A DNA stretch of 64,000 nt, from NCBI GenBank assembly GCA_029204225.1, contig CM055094.1:69307055-69371054 (forward strand). The letters run 5' to 3'. The translations under genes and the position numbers were made by a program. Shown piece after piece: positions 24,240 to 36,531 of this stretch (position 1 is its first letter; each line of letters begins with the position of its first letter). The notes under the pieces are model-generated. The model was not told the DNA's origin. It saw nothing but the letters and a program-made list of their open reading frames with translations, and made no database searches. This stretch comes from Diphasiastrum complanatum. Its lineage: Eukaryota; Streptophyta; Lycopodiopsida; Lycopodiales; Lycopodiaceae.

Positions 24240-26590
24240 CACATGTATGATGTGTAGATCACTAGTCTTGCGCAAAATCTCTCCTTGCTAGTTAGATTAG
24301 TTGCAAAGTGCTATGCAGGTCAAAGAAAGCCAAGCTATGGATCTGTGCATAGGAAGATCGGCTTCCATGATCTTTCATAGCTAGTATCCCCCTCCTTCCT
24401 CCTCTGTTTGCTACAACATGTCTCGTAGGTGTTTTAGATCCAAACCAAGGCTTGTAAGCCAAAGTAGGAAGATCTCCCTTACACTAAGCCTTGGAATCCA
24501 AGAGAGGACAAGAGCTATGAAGGATACGATGCCCACAAACAGCCAAGAAGTAGGATAGAGATAAATCTACTTTCCCTTTTTTCGATGCATTTTCTAGGAT
24601 TGACTATAGTTTTAATCTTCCGATCGATCGTAGCTTAGGCTTTGAAAGATGTAGTTAGTGACAAATGCCATTTCTCCTATTGAAGAGACTGGTTTTCAAC
24701 CTTTACTTTGCATTCCTCCCCGTTGGAGTGATCCTCGACCTCCCTATACTACAATGAAGTCGATCTCTCTTTTTTACTTGCCCATAACACTCGTAGTAGA
24801 AGTAGATCTACTGGATAGGTGGTAAAATAAGGGTAACATAAAATTTTGGCGTCTTTGCTAGGGAAGTAGATGAATAAGGCAAATACTTGTCACTTTTGAT
24901 AAAAAAATTTGTTGTTTTTGCCTCTGTTTGCTGTCATTAGTCTTCTTAAAAGATGTATATTGCTTGTGTGAACCCTGCTCATAGCTTTTTGGTGGTCAAA
25001 ATCCAATTTTTTGTCAATTTTTTGCAAAGGTGCACTTAGTGTGAGCCTTTTTCCTAGTAGGCGAGCCTTTTTTTTTCAGCAAACTTGTGTTTATCACTCT
25101 GTAGCAAGCCTTTGTAAAAACACTTGCCAATAGCAGAAAACACTCACTTGTTGGCAATCTTTGGTTTTTTGAAGAAATTCTATTAATGACTGAATCATTT
25201 AATTTTTTCGTCATCATGAGTTCCATCAAAATACTCACCCCACACGTATGAGAGTGAGCATTTTTTCTGAAACCTTATATTCAGATCCTTTCATTTCATC
25301 AAGTAAACAAGCTATTTTCTAGCAGGTGAGTCTTTTTCATAAACACTCGTTTGACTATTTTTCTTCATTAGTTTTTTCTTGCAAGTATTGATTCAAGTCA
25401 ACAATTGCAATTAATCTGTTTCCAGGCTTCCCAAGTTGCTTGATTGATTAAAAACCATCCCAAGGTTAGGTAGGCAGTTACCTTTTACTTAGTGATTCAA
25501 GAAAAATTGGATTTTTAGAAGTCCTACTCACTTTTTAAAGCAAGACTAGATTTTTCTAGACACACCTCCACATGTGTACGGAGTGCTTGAAAACATTCGC
25601 TAGTGTGCTCAAAAGATAGCCCTTGTCCTAAGATATAGAGGTCCCAACAAATGTTCTTGCGCTATTTTGGAAACACTCACTCCACGCTTGTGAAGGTGAG
25701 CATTTTTTGTTCTTTATAAAAACATTCGCCAACTCTCCTATATGATTTTGACAATGAGACTAGTCTATTGATAACTCAACGAATGTTTTTACTGAGAGCT
25801 AGTTGAAGGGCATTCCAATACCTCATACTAAGTAAAAAATACCGCCCACCCAATTTTTGGATAGAACTCAACAATCAAAGAGTGAAAAAAACTTATCTAG
25901 AAATATCTGAAGTTCTAGAATTGTCTTTATTTCAATTTTGTCTAGTGATCAAGACTAATTAAGCTTACCTTAACCAAAAAAGCTCAATCAATGCCATTTG
26001 TGGGGACTTTATGATGACTAAACCCTTCTAATCTAAAGTAGCTAAAAATCTTTATCTAGAGCCCATCCTAGTGTGACTAAGATACACAAAATCAGATCAT
26101 TGACCGTGCGGGGAATTGGCTATATGATCTAATCTTCTCTTTTTGGTTTCTTAGAATACAATATCATTTCATAATCACTATTACTTGTTTTTGTAGGATA
26201 GTGAATGCAATAGATTAACATGCCAAATATAACATTCAATTAATTTGAGTTGTATACGGTTGTTGTATTTGATCATCAGCTTTATCTTGATAATATTTAA
26301 TTAAGTATCAAGATGATTCGACTATAATGCACTTGCCATCCACTTGAACTGTTTTGTATCATCCATCAGCTCTTTTTAATAGCTGTTGATCCATCTGAAA
26401 AGCTTCAAGAAGGGGATACTCACCATTTGTTAGTCGATATTTCCACCAAAATTAGGCTAATATTGAGGTTTATTATCTCAAAATTGTAAAAATCGGCATG
26501 TAAAACTTGACTAGTAGGAAAAAAATCAAGATAAAATTTGTTTGTGGAAGTGGGTCCCAGCTCGCCCTAAATGCAGCCAAAATAATCTTA
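24240..26590. other. Non-coding interval with a recurring hairpin-like phrase
   Basis: No gene is recognised. Between about 25010 and 25760 a loose motif returns: 'AAACACTCACT...' or 'ACTCACCCCAC', then 10-15 bases, then GTGAGC followed by a T run. The best copies are at 25234-25266 and 25676-25710. This could be a much-decayed satellite or repeated terminal motifs. Confidence 0.4.
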
Positions 26591-26689
26591 GAAATGGCCT
26601 GTAAAAACTACGGTTGATCTTAGATCATCTACAATTGCACAAGATTTTCCATGCACAAAAGCTTGAGAAGAGCCTAAGACAAGTTCAAG

Positions 26690-27038
26690 GGAAAAGGCAA
26701 AGGCAAGTGTTCTAAAGGGCAAGCTCCTTTTGGAAAAAAGAAAGATAAGTCTAAGTTGAAATGCTTTTATTGTGGAGTCAAAGGGCATTTTGCTAATGAA
26801 TGTTTGAAGAAGCAAAGAGATGAAGGTAACAACCAAACCAACTTTACTACTAATGATGAGGATCTAGGTGGTCGTGATTCTCTTTTAATGTGTTCTTCAA
26901 GTCCAATATCAAGTAAAGGTGACAAAGATTCATGGTGGAGCTAGGTCACACATGACTAGTCACAAAGAGTTATTTACTTCTTTGGTCACTTATGATGGAG
27001 CCAAGAAAGCAATTCACATGGCCAATGGTGAACATAGC
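26690..27038 (+). pseudogene. Copia Gag zinc-knuckle and protease fragment
   Basis: The plus strand encodes KLKCFYCGVKGHFANECLKK, a CX2CX4HX4C zinc knuckle. After an acidic stretch and a frame change it reads SHKELFTSLVTYDGAKKAIH and then MANGE, the region following the copia protease active site. The catalytic D-S-G is not readable because of a stop and frame change near 26941. This is an isolated fragment joined to inverted copia sequence at about 27040. Confidence 0.7.
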
Positions 27039-27335
27039 ATCCTCTTCATATTGAGATGTTGATGTAGATCCACCTCCTCTTGATTGAAGCCTAAACTCCT
27101 CATTCTCCAAAACCTCTTGCAAATCCACAATGCTTGGCAAAGTCTTTTGAATAGCAAAACTTTGAACAAGATTAGGATGATCATCCAACAAGCCATTAAG
27201 TATAACTTGGACAAGTTCTACCCTCAAAGAACATGCGAAAAATAAAATTGGCAAATGAATTAAAGCACCGAGATCCAACAATGGGGGAGAATACATCTCC
27301 ACCGAATTCAAGGAATATTGCCTTAACAACGACAT
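27039..27335 (-). pseudogene. Copia Gag (UBN2-like) fragment
   Basis: The minus strand reads LVQVILNGLLDDHPNLVQSF, then LPSIVDLQEVLENEEFRL, matching the Gag pattern 'ILNGLP..Y..FV...LPSL.DL...L..EE.R'. It lies head-to-head with the plus-strand Gag/protease scrap, indicating rearrangement. Confidence 0.6.
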
Positions 27336-27339
27336 TGAG

Positions 27340-27510
27340 CAACAATAGATTACCTCCTATTCGCCTCAATTCAATGGTCTTGCTGAGAGAAAGAACATAA
27401 CCTTAGTCGAATCGGCAAAGTGCATGTAATTACATGTGACACTTCCGAAGTCCTTCTAGGCTAAAGTTGTTTCGATAGCAGCCTATATTCAGAATAGATG
27501 TCCTACTAAA
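27340..27510 (+). pseudogene. Copia integrase scrap of the copia-3 family
   Basis: The plus strand reads TSYSPQFNGLAERKNITLVE, then after a short gap AAYIQNRCPTK, the late integrase region. The DNA closely resembles the reverse complement of about 15350-15190 in copia-3. It is cut off at 27511 by the copia-4 LTR. Confidence 0.75.
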
Positions 27511-27997
27511 TGATGGGGCAAGGGAGTGTGAAGAACGTGAACGGAGAAGAGAGCAGGAATATTGTGAACAACTCTCCTGTTACAATCAATTGCTAGATGC
27601 AAAAATAGTCTAATAGAAAGCTTATGCTAAGTATAATCACAGCTTTAAGTGTTCTAGTTGCCCAACAGGATCTTAAAAATTAGTTCATACACACAAAAAC
27701 GAGAGTACAATTCACCGAAGATATTAGAAATGGTTTGTGTGTATGTGGTATTACTGGAAATCAGATTCAATATGAAGTTTAGTTTTGAAATAGATTGAAA
27801 TAGCAGTGTGATAGCACAAGTTCCTCAGACGTCAAAGACGGCCATCGTCTGATCAGAATCATAGACGTCCGTAATCTGATTAGAGTGAGTGAACAAATAT
27901 TATCAAACACCAATAAAGTGCATTCAATTACAACAAGCATTCATCTACATTATACACATATAGAAAAGCATGCTGCTACTATATTACACTGAAGCAC
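27511..27997 (-). repeat. LTR-like repeat of copia-4, left copy
   Basis: Starts TGATGGGGCAAGG and matches 32016-32512 with scattered substitutions. Similarity stops at AAGCAC (27997). 27998-28270 has no counterpart on the right and may be the rest of the LTR, deleted from the right copy. Confidence 0.88.
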
Positions 27998-28288
27998 TTG
28001 AAGATGGCCAAGTCTTCAATGACTTCAAATTATTAAACTTAACATCTGAACATAAAATTATGATATGATTGGTTACCCTTTGCTGGAGATCAGCCGGAAG
28101 CCCATTGTAGACATTCTTCAAATAAATTGGTTGTCTAAGTTTGTGAATGAGTAGACGTAGAACCAAAGTTGGTTTCACCTTACCCTAGATCAATGATCAA
28201 TAACTATGCAAGAAGAATCATGAAATAGAAAATAGTCATTCACCAAGGAGACAATTGTGGGCTTAATTTCCAATAGTCCCCCTTAAGG

Positions 28289-29735
28289 TCACGGTTGGTG
28301 CCTTGGTATCTTCGTCAGGTTCAGCATGTTGAAAAACTTATGATGCTTGATCCTGGGAAGCGCGTTGGTGAAGATGTCTGTGACCATTTCTGTTGTGGAG
28401 TAGTATTGAAGGATCACTTGCCCTGAGAAAACTTTATCCCGAATGAAATGATATTGGATTTCTATGTGCTTGGATTTGCCATGAAATCTAGGATCTAGTG
28501 ACAGTGAAATATAGCTCAAGTTGTCACACAGAATGGTGGTAGCATTGAACTGAGTGTGATGTAAGTCATGAAGTAACAACCTGATCCATACAGTTTCTTT
28601 TGAAGCTTGACATGTTGTGATGTACTCTGCCTCAGTCGAAGAAAGCACAACTAATTTCTGCTTTCTTGAGTTCCACGAAATCGGTCCCCCTACCAGATAG
28701 AAACAGAACCCGGAGGTAGATTTTTTGGTAGAGATTGTTCCTCCCCAATCTGAGTCGAAGTAGCCTTGCAGGATGAGTGGGTCGATAACATTTTCATCAT
28801 AACATAAAATGTGATCTAAACTTCCCTGAATATATCCCATCACTCTCTTTAATGCTTTCCAATGAGAGATCCTAGGATTAGAAATGAATTGACTTAACTT
28901 GCTAACAGTGTATGCTAAATCTGGTCTAGTACACAACATTGCATACATCAAATATCCTATTCGTGAATGATAAGGGTACATCGCTATGTCGAGTACTTTA
29001 CTATCAGAATCAGCACAAGTAGTTTAGTCAATACTATATTTGGATCCATTGGAGTATCAATTTTTTTGCAATCAGACATATGAAAATTTTCTAAAATACC
29101 TTTTAGATATGCCTGCTGGCTAAGATAGATCTTCTTCTGAGGCCTATTTCTAGTAATGTGAATTCCTAGCAAAGAATGGACAGCTCCTAAATCAGTCATG
29201 TCAAATTCCTTTGACAGATCACTCTTGGTAGTGTGCAGAAGAGAAGTGTCTTTAGACAAAGTAAATGCATCATCTACGTAAAGAGCTATATGAACTAAAT
29301 TGGTGTCTATATGCTTCAAATAAATATTACAGTCAGCTGAATTGTTTGCAAATCTCAATTGAATGAGATAAGAGTTGATCATATCAAATCATGCCCTTGA
29401 GACTTATTTCAGACTGTAGATTGCTTTGTGCTGCTTGCACACCTTGTGCTCTTGGCCTTTGACTTTGAATCCTTCCAGTTGGAAGGTATACAGCTCCTCT
29501 TCAATGTTGTCATTGAGAAATGTTGTCTTGACATCCATTTGGTGCATTTCGAGGTCTTCTGCGGCTACTAACGCAATTAGAGTCCTTGTTGACTGCATCT
29601 TGACAACAGGACTGAAAATTTATTGATAATCCACTCCTTGGACTTGAGTGAATCCTTTAGCCACCACCCATGCTTTCCATTTAGCAATGGAACCATCAGA
29701 GTTGATCTTCTTCTTGAAGATCCACTTGTTGTTTG
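28289..29735 (-). pseudogene. copia-4 reverse transcriptase and RNase H
   Basis: The minus strand from about 29735 encodes NKWIFKKKINSDGSIAKWKA and VVAKGFTQVQGVDYQ, then an in-frame stop, then LEMHQMDVKTTFLNDNIEEE. 29382-28984 carries HIALYVDDAFTLSKDT (catalytic YVDD), FDMTDLGAVHSLLGI and KGILENFHMSDCK. 28981-28289 carries RNase H (LMYAMLCTRPDLAYTVSKLS, SWNSRKQKLVVLSSTEAEYI, KHIEIQYHFIRDKV, TDIFTNALP). Frame changes near 29400 and 28982 break it. The motifs are otherwise well kept. Confidence 0.9.
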
Positions 29736-29739
29736 TGTT

Positions 29740-30925
29740 CCCAACGTCCTTCACGTTTCTCAATTATCAAAGAACCTATTATCAGTCTCTAAGATAGCTG
29801 ATGAGGGCTACACTGTTACTTTCTCATCTGAACAGTGTACAATATTCGAGGAAGATACTAGTCTTACTACATGCACTAGAGTCAAAAATCTTTTTGTACT
29901 CTCTAATTCAGTTGCATTAGCTAGCATCTCTCATGAAAATGTAAACAATAATGCTATTTTGTGGCATAGTCGATTTGGACACGTGACTACAAGATCACTT
30001 TCCTATATTCGTTGTAATAACTTAGTTGAAGGATTGTATTTTTCTTCTTCATTAGATAGGAAATTTTTCTTTTGTGAATCATGCGTCTATGGCAAACACT
30101 CTAGAAGCAAGTTTTCCAAATCACATCCCATCAAAACAAAGCATGTATTGGATCTTGTACATAGCGATCTTTGTGGTCCAATGCCAACTCCATCCTTAGG
30201 AGATGCAATCTATTTTATCACTTTCATAGATGATTATTCTAGATGGTCTACAGTCATGTTCATTAAGCACAAATCTGAAGCCTTTGAATGCTTCAAGAGA
30301 TTCAGGGCCATGGCTGAGACACAAACATCTACAAAAGTGAAGGCATCTCGAACTGATGGTGGCGGCGAATACCTCTCTAATGAGATGTACGACTACATGG
30401 CTGAAGATGACATTAGAAGATAGTTCACCACTTCCTATTCACCTCAACAAGACGAGATTGCAGAAAGGAAGAATCGGACTCTTCTCAACTTAGCTAAATC
30501 CATGCTACATCAAGCACACCTACTTGTGAAGTTCTGGATAGAAGCTACCGCCACAGCCTGTTACGTGCAGAATATATCCAGCACCAAAGCAGTCAACAAC
30601 AAAACTCCTCATGAAGTTTGGCATGGGCACAAGCCTAGTATCAGCTATTTAAAAATCCTTGGTTGTATATGTTTTGCTCACATTCCTAAACAGCTTCGAA
30701 AGAAGATGGATCATAGGACAAATAAATGTATTCTCATTGGCTATCCTGATGAACATAAAGCTTATAAAGTTTATGTCCATCCACCAATGTAGTATTTGTC
30801 TCTAGGGATGTGATATTTCAAGAACATACATACTATGATGTCAAACAACCATCGATAAACGATGCTATGTCATTTCATCCTATTTTACGAAGCATGGAAT
30901 CTTCCAATGATAATGTTATGAAACC
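29740..30925 (+). pseudogene. copia-4 pre-integrase and integrase on the opposite strand
   Basis: The plus strand reads VPNVLHVSQLSKNLLSVSKI, LWHSRFGHVTTRSLS, CESCVYGKHSRSKF, LDLVHSDLCGPMPTPSLGD, FITFIDDYSRW, then SRTDGGGEYLS. A stop at 30421-30423 is followed by QDEIAERKNRTLL, KPSISYLKILGC and VSRDVIFQEH. These are the domains missing from the minus-strand copia-4 between protease (about 30990) and RT (29735). Both neighbours are minus strand, so the simplest reading is inversion of one 1.2-kb internal block. Confidence 0.87.
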
Positions 30926-30929
30926 AAAT

Positions 30930-31947
30930 GTGATCTTAACTGTCCCTTTGACTTCCACGCGTATGGTGCTTGAATCTCCGAGGTAGATGAATTGATCTCT
31001 ATTGTAAGCTGCATACTCGGTAAATCATTCATTGCGAGAGGTCATGTGTTGGGTAGTGTCGTTTTCCAGGTACCAGCTACCACAGTCTTTGTTGTTGTTG
31101 ATGTAAGCCATTAACAAAGTGTATCTTGCACCTTGAATTCAGCCATGTTGGAGAATTTTGGCTGCTGCTGGTGTTGCTTTTTTGTCTCACTGTAGATCCG
31201 GATACAACACTCCTTATTGTGATTGGCTCTCTTGCAATATCTGCAAAAAGCTTTTTTCATGATCCAATATTCTCACCTTGATTATGAGGCTTCTGATGTT
31301 GCTGCTGCACTTGATTCTTGCCCTTGGAGTAGTCTTTCTTCTTGGTGTATAGTGCCATGGATTTGTCTTTGATAGACAGGCTACTAGTCTTTCTCCGCAT
31401 TTCTTCTTAAAGTAGGTGACCAATCACCTTTTGAAGAGTGAGGTCAGGTTGTGTGGAGATCATCACCACAAAGTGTTCATACGACTTTGGAAGAGAAGAA
31501 AGCAAGGTCATAACGACATCATCATCTTGAATAGCATATCCTACAACTGATATTTGATCCATTAAAGATTTGAAGCTGTTGATGTGAGAAGTGATGGCAG
31601 TAGAATCAGACATGTAATCTAGTGGTTACATCATGAGTCTCATAGAGATTTGATAACAAATCTAATACATCCTTAGAGGTTTTGCATGTGGTAACATGCG
31701 ATATTTGGGAGTCAGCCAGATTGAGTGTGATGCATGCTAAGGCCTTCTGATCTTTGATCTTCCATGCCTTCTCTTGATCACCATCTTCTGGTTTCAAGTC
31801 AGCACCTTCTACTACATCCCAAAGATCTCTATCTATCAACATCATCCGGAATTTTAACTTCTAGATGTAGAAGTTAGAACCATTGAACTTGTCAATGATT
31901 CTAGCTTCGTTGGATGATGAAGACGAAGAGCTACCTATATGGGACAT
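30930..31947 (-). pseudogene. copia-4 Gag and start of protease
   Basis: The ATG at 31947 opens MSHIGSSSSSSSNEARIIDK. A TAG at about 31862 replaces the Trp expected in 'FYIWKLKF'. Gag goes on with MMLIDRDLWDVVEGADLKPE, then ALACITLNLADSQISHV, TSKDVLDLLSNLYE and LLSSLPKSYEHFVVMIST in changing frames. Near 31250 the zinc-knuckle region is degenerate, and at about 31060-30960 the post-active-site protease text FTEYAAYNRDQFIYLGDSST is visible. The segment ends at the inversion breakpoint near 30930. Confidence 0.82.
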
Positions 31948-32000
31948 ACTAACAGTAATACAAATAGAACACACTTAATCTCTCTGTTTATATGAGCTAT

Positions 32001-32012
32001 GCTCTGATACCA
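32001..32012 (-). promoter_or_regulatory. copia-4 primer-binding site
   Basis: TGGTATCAGAGC on the minus strand, three bases inside the right LTR (32016). Confidence 0.9.
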
Positions 32013-32015
32013 ATC

Positions 32016-32512
32016 TGATGGGGTAAGGGAGTGCAAAGAATGTGAATGGAGAAGAGAGCATGAATATTGCGGAACAACTTTTCGGTTACAATCAGCTGCT
32101 AGATGCAAAAACAGTCTAATAGAAAGCTTATGCTAAGTATAATCACAGTTTTAAGTGTTCTAGTTGCCCAACAAGATCTTAAAAATTAGTTCATACTCAC
32201 AAAAATGAGAGTACAGTTCTTCGAAGAGATTAGAAATGGTTTGTGTGTATGTGGTATTACTGGAAATCAGATTCAATATGAAGTCTAGTTTTGAAATAGA
32301 TTGAAATAGCAGTGTGATAGTGCAAGTTTCTCAAACATCAAAGACAGCCATCGTCTGATTAGAAACCGAGGAGTCGCAAACGTCCATGTTCTGATCAGAG
32401 TGAGTGAACAGATGTTATCAAACATCAATAAAATGCATTCAATCACAACAAGCATTCATCTACGTTATACACAGATAGAAAAACATGTTGCTACTATATT
32501 ACACTAAAGCAC
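32016..32512 (-). repeat. LTR-like repeat of copia-4, right copy (5' LTR)
   Basis: TGATGGGGTAAGG at the inner edge; partner of 27511-27997. No target duplication could be confirmed because the outer end is not defined. Confidence 0.88.
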
Positions 32513-33740
32513 AATAGAATAACAGTTACAACCAGAACGACGTCATAATTGGAAGGCTCAAAATCATTCGTCTCATGGACGGAGCATCTCAAGTAATCTG
32601 TGCTGAAATGATCTATTTATAGATTGCATCCATGTATTTACTACATTAAATGTTTGCCACCTAATTAGGTAAGTCGTTGTACTTGAAAGTATATGGCTTT
32701 TGTGACAATTGTACATAGTGTATAATGTCAACTAATTAGGAATGTTGATGCGAACAAGGACGTCGCAAATTCTCTCACTTCGCATTTTACGTGAGTGGTT
32801 TTCTCTCACTTTGCAAATTTTGGGAAGTGGCTTCAAAGTTGTTATTGAATATTAAATAAAACAATATTGCAGGCTTTGCTTCCATTTCATATATATCAGG
32901 GTTCAGACTAATTTCTAAACAATATTGAAGGATAACATTATTTTGTGTAGTTTTTTACCACAATCTCCTCATGCAAGTAGTGTCGGTGATTTGTGCTTGC
33001 ATTTGATTCTTGTACCCTTTAGATTCGCTGCAGATTTAACACCAGTGATTGAATTATACACGCTTTTATTCTCAAGATAAAGATACAGAGGACATTTACT
33101 TGTGTTTTCTCTCAAAAATCAAGATAATGTTCAGGTAGAGGGAGGTAATGAAAATGATGGATGACATACAATGAGAAAATTGCAAAACGTTCATTTTTCA
33201 CAAATACTCGTATGTTCGCACCTCCTCAGCCATAATTGTAATATTTCGAAAGCATGAAGGCACTTATAGGCGGAGGATAGAGTTCGAGTTTCTGTAAGCA
33301 GGATTTGCTCGTTACAAAGGGAGCTCAAAATGAGTGTTCATAATCATGAAATTGATGTATTTTGAAATTTGTAAAGAAAAACAGCCGGTTTGATGTCTGC
33401 ATGAATAAATGTAATTTACAAGCCTCAATCTGGAGCGATAACAAAATATTATACTACTTTTTCCACTATCATTTGTAAGAATGAGGCCATCAAATCATGG
33501 AAGTGTCCCAAAAAATCTGGCCATAGCATGATTTGCCATATAAAATTGAAGTTGGAAAGCAATTTGTCTTCAAGATCAATGTTTTTCAACAAAATGGTGA
33601 TGGTCTCAAAGAAGTTCAGGCCATCAAATTTATTTTTGGAGAATTGTCTCCTATATTCACATTATAAATAACATGTAATAAAATATGCAATAATACCAAA
33701 TAAGCATACGGAGTGCAAAAACTATCTTGGATAGTTTAAG
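32513..33740. other. Non-coding interval, nothing recognised
   Basis: A/T-rich sequence between copia-4 and the ETO1-like pseudogene. No convincing ORF, intron or repeat edges were seen. Confidence 0.4.
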
Positions 33741-33789
33741 GAAGCTCAAAGATGGAAAAAACCACGATGCAAGTCATACAATGGTTGAA

Positions 33790-34545
33790 TGCAAATATTC
33801 AAGGAGCGCTTGTGTTTTGAGCAACACCTAGCAAAAGCTCCTGAGCCTCTGCATAATGTTTTTTTGGCTAGCATCACACAGCCAAGTTGATGCAATACCA
33901 ATGACTTTTGGCGGTTTGAAATTGCATAACCTCTCATTTGCTCCAAAAGGTTGGCAGAAAGGTCTGAGGAACTATCTTCTTCCATAGCTACGTGACTCAA
34001 AAGAGAATAAAGGGCAAAGGAAGAATGCTCTGCTAATCTCGGCTTATCTCTCCATTTAGCATCATAGAACAATCTTGCTACTTGTGGAACTTGCAGTGAA
34101 CCAGGAATTTCATGCAGAACGACCTGCAGACATGTAGCAATAAGTGCTTGTGCATTTTCCACCAATCCACTCTCAATTAGCATATTTGCATCCTGCAAGC
34201 TATGCACCATTGCTGCCCAGATAGTTATCGCATGCATCTCTCATTTTCTCACAAAAAAACCTATTGGCAAAAGCCAGAACCTCCATCACAACATTAGGAG
34301 TGGTTTGCTCCAGTCTGCCGGTTTTGCTAAACTTCGCAACCAATCTCAGTCCAGGTGTTGAGATACCATCACCAGAAACTCTATGTCACTCGTGCGCGAT
34401 TCAGTAAAGCACCCATTTGACATAGCATGAAACAGTGACAACAAAGAAGCCATTTTTTGTCTATTACAGTAGACCTGTTCCCCATCAATGTGGAATACCA
34501 CAACATCCTCCAAGACCCTTGACATTGATGTTCTGCATGATGGGA
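33790..34545 (-). pseudogene. ETO1-like (BTB/TPR) pseudogene fragment
   Basis: The minus strand from about 34545 encodes SRVLEDVVVFHIDGEQVYCN and RQKMASLLSLFHAMSNGCF, then TESRTSDIEF, a BTB-domain start as in plant ETO1/EOL proteins. After frame changes it reads VVMEVLAFANRFFCEKMRDA, then IWAAMVHSLQDANMLIESGL, ENAQALIATCLQVVLHEIPG, SFALYSLLSHVAMEED and LVLHQLGCVMLAKK, then HYAEAQELL. This follows the ETO1 order of BTB, BACK-like helices and first TPRs. In plants ETO1 links ACC synthase to CUL3 ubiquitin ligases to limit ethylene synthesis. Here at least three frameshifts and the loss of both ends make a functional product unlikely. No intron is seen in the segment, so a retrocopy or a fragment captured by a transposon is possible. 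The family call is from recognised motif order, not a search. Confidence 0.72.
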
Positions 34546-34689
34546 ATGAAGGCCTTGGATATTCACCAACCCCTCTTGAACATCAACATCGCTAGAACAT
34601 CCATTGTTCTTGATCCATTTGCATCCATCAGAGCAGTGCCAGATCTGCTCGAGCTTAAGGTACATTATGTGACACAAAGTTTATGATGA

Positions 34690-35760
<1,071 letters not shown>

Positions 35761-35799
35761 TCAATAGAAAGTTATTTTGTAAAAAAGTTGAATGTTGCC

Positions 35800-36190
35800 T
35801 TCCAAGCTGTGAGCCATTGTCACATTACCATCACTATCTAAGCATTGCCAGAGAGCATGCAACTGTTGAATAAACACATTGCTACCTAAGCACATATCCT
35901 TGAGCAAATGGAATAAGAAGAAGATCGTTGATGGCATGCCTCTGAGTATGAACATGGACCTACAACTATCATCATGGCCTACAACATTTCACCAGCAGCT
36001 TTCACTCTGAACCAGTAAGCATCATAAATAAATAAAAAACTCAAAGAGGAGGATAAAATGCATCGTTATCCTACCTCTTTCTTTGTGAGCAAAGTCTACT
36101 TGGCAAGATGTCTATAAAGTTCGTAGTACATCGCTAACCTGTAAGGCATTTCTAGCAGAAAGCCATCACTCTATGGCTAAACCACTAAAC
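35800..36190. repeat. Local duplication, copy A (left part)
   Basis: Shares about 390 bp with 41227-41563 in the same order, including CATATCCTTGAGCAAATGG and the CAAAGTCTACTTGGCA phrase. The copy continues at 40791 on the far side of copia-2. I see no gene in it. Confidence 0.88.
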
Positions 36191-36440
36191 AGTTAAGAAA
36201 ACAGTTTAAACACCCGACCGGATCAATCACCACAGCAAACGTCAAGTGCAACAAGACAAGACAACATAATAGCTCACCTCAAACTATATATTCAACTGAT
36301 AAGCAAGTACAAAGATAAAGTTGCTTAAAAGCTCTCAAAGGGCTCGTAAAAGAAAGACGGCCTGATAATTCTAGAACTAAGCACACGTGGTGCCGTCGAA
36401 ATAAGAAAGGAGTGTATAAGTCAATCATTGCTATTTAACT
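36191..36440 (-). repeat. 3' LTR of copia-2
   Basis: 250 bp, from AGTTAAGAAAACAG to TGCTATTTAACT on the plus strand. About 15 differences from the other LTR by eye. Confidence 0.95.
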
Positions 36441-36531
36441 CTCTCCCTCAATGATCAACGTCTCTCTTTATTTTAGAGTTTACTCTATTCATGGAACATA
36501 CCTCCATGATAGTATTACAAGTAAAGGCTTT

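Larger units (their letters stand above)
27511..32512 (-). mobile_element. copia-4: Ty1/copia element with an inverted integrase segment
   Basis: Direct repeats at 27511-27997 and 32016-32512 flank a minus-strand copia. A primer-binding site TGGTATCAGAGC lies at 32012-32001 and Gag starts at 31947. RT and RNase H occupy 29735-28289. The integrase segment between Gag/protease and RT (about 29740-30925) is on the plus strand, as if flipped in place. A purine-rich tract is read near 28270-28290 (AAGGGGGAC). The two flanking repeats diverge after about 490 bp, so the true LTR length is uncertain. Confidence 0.85.
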
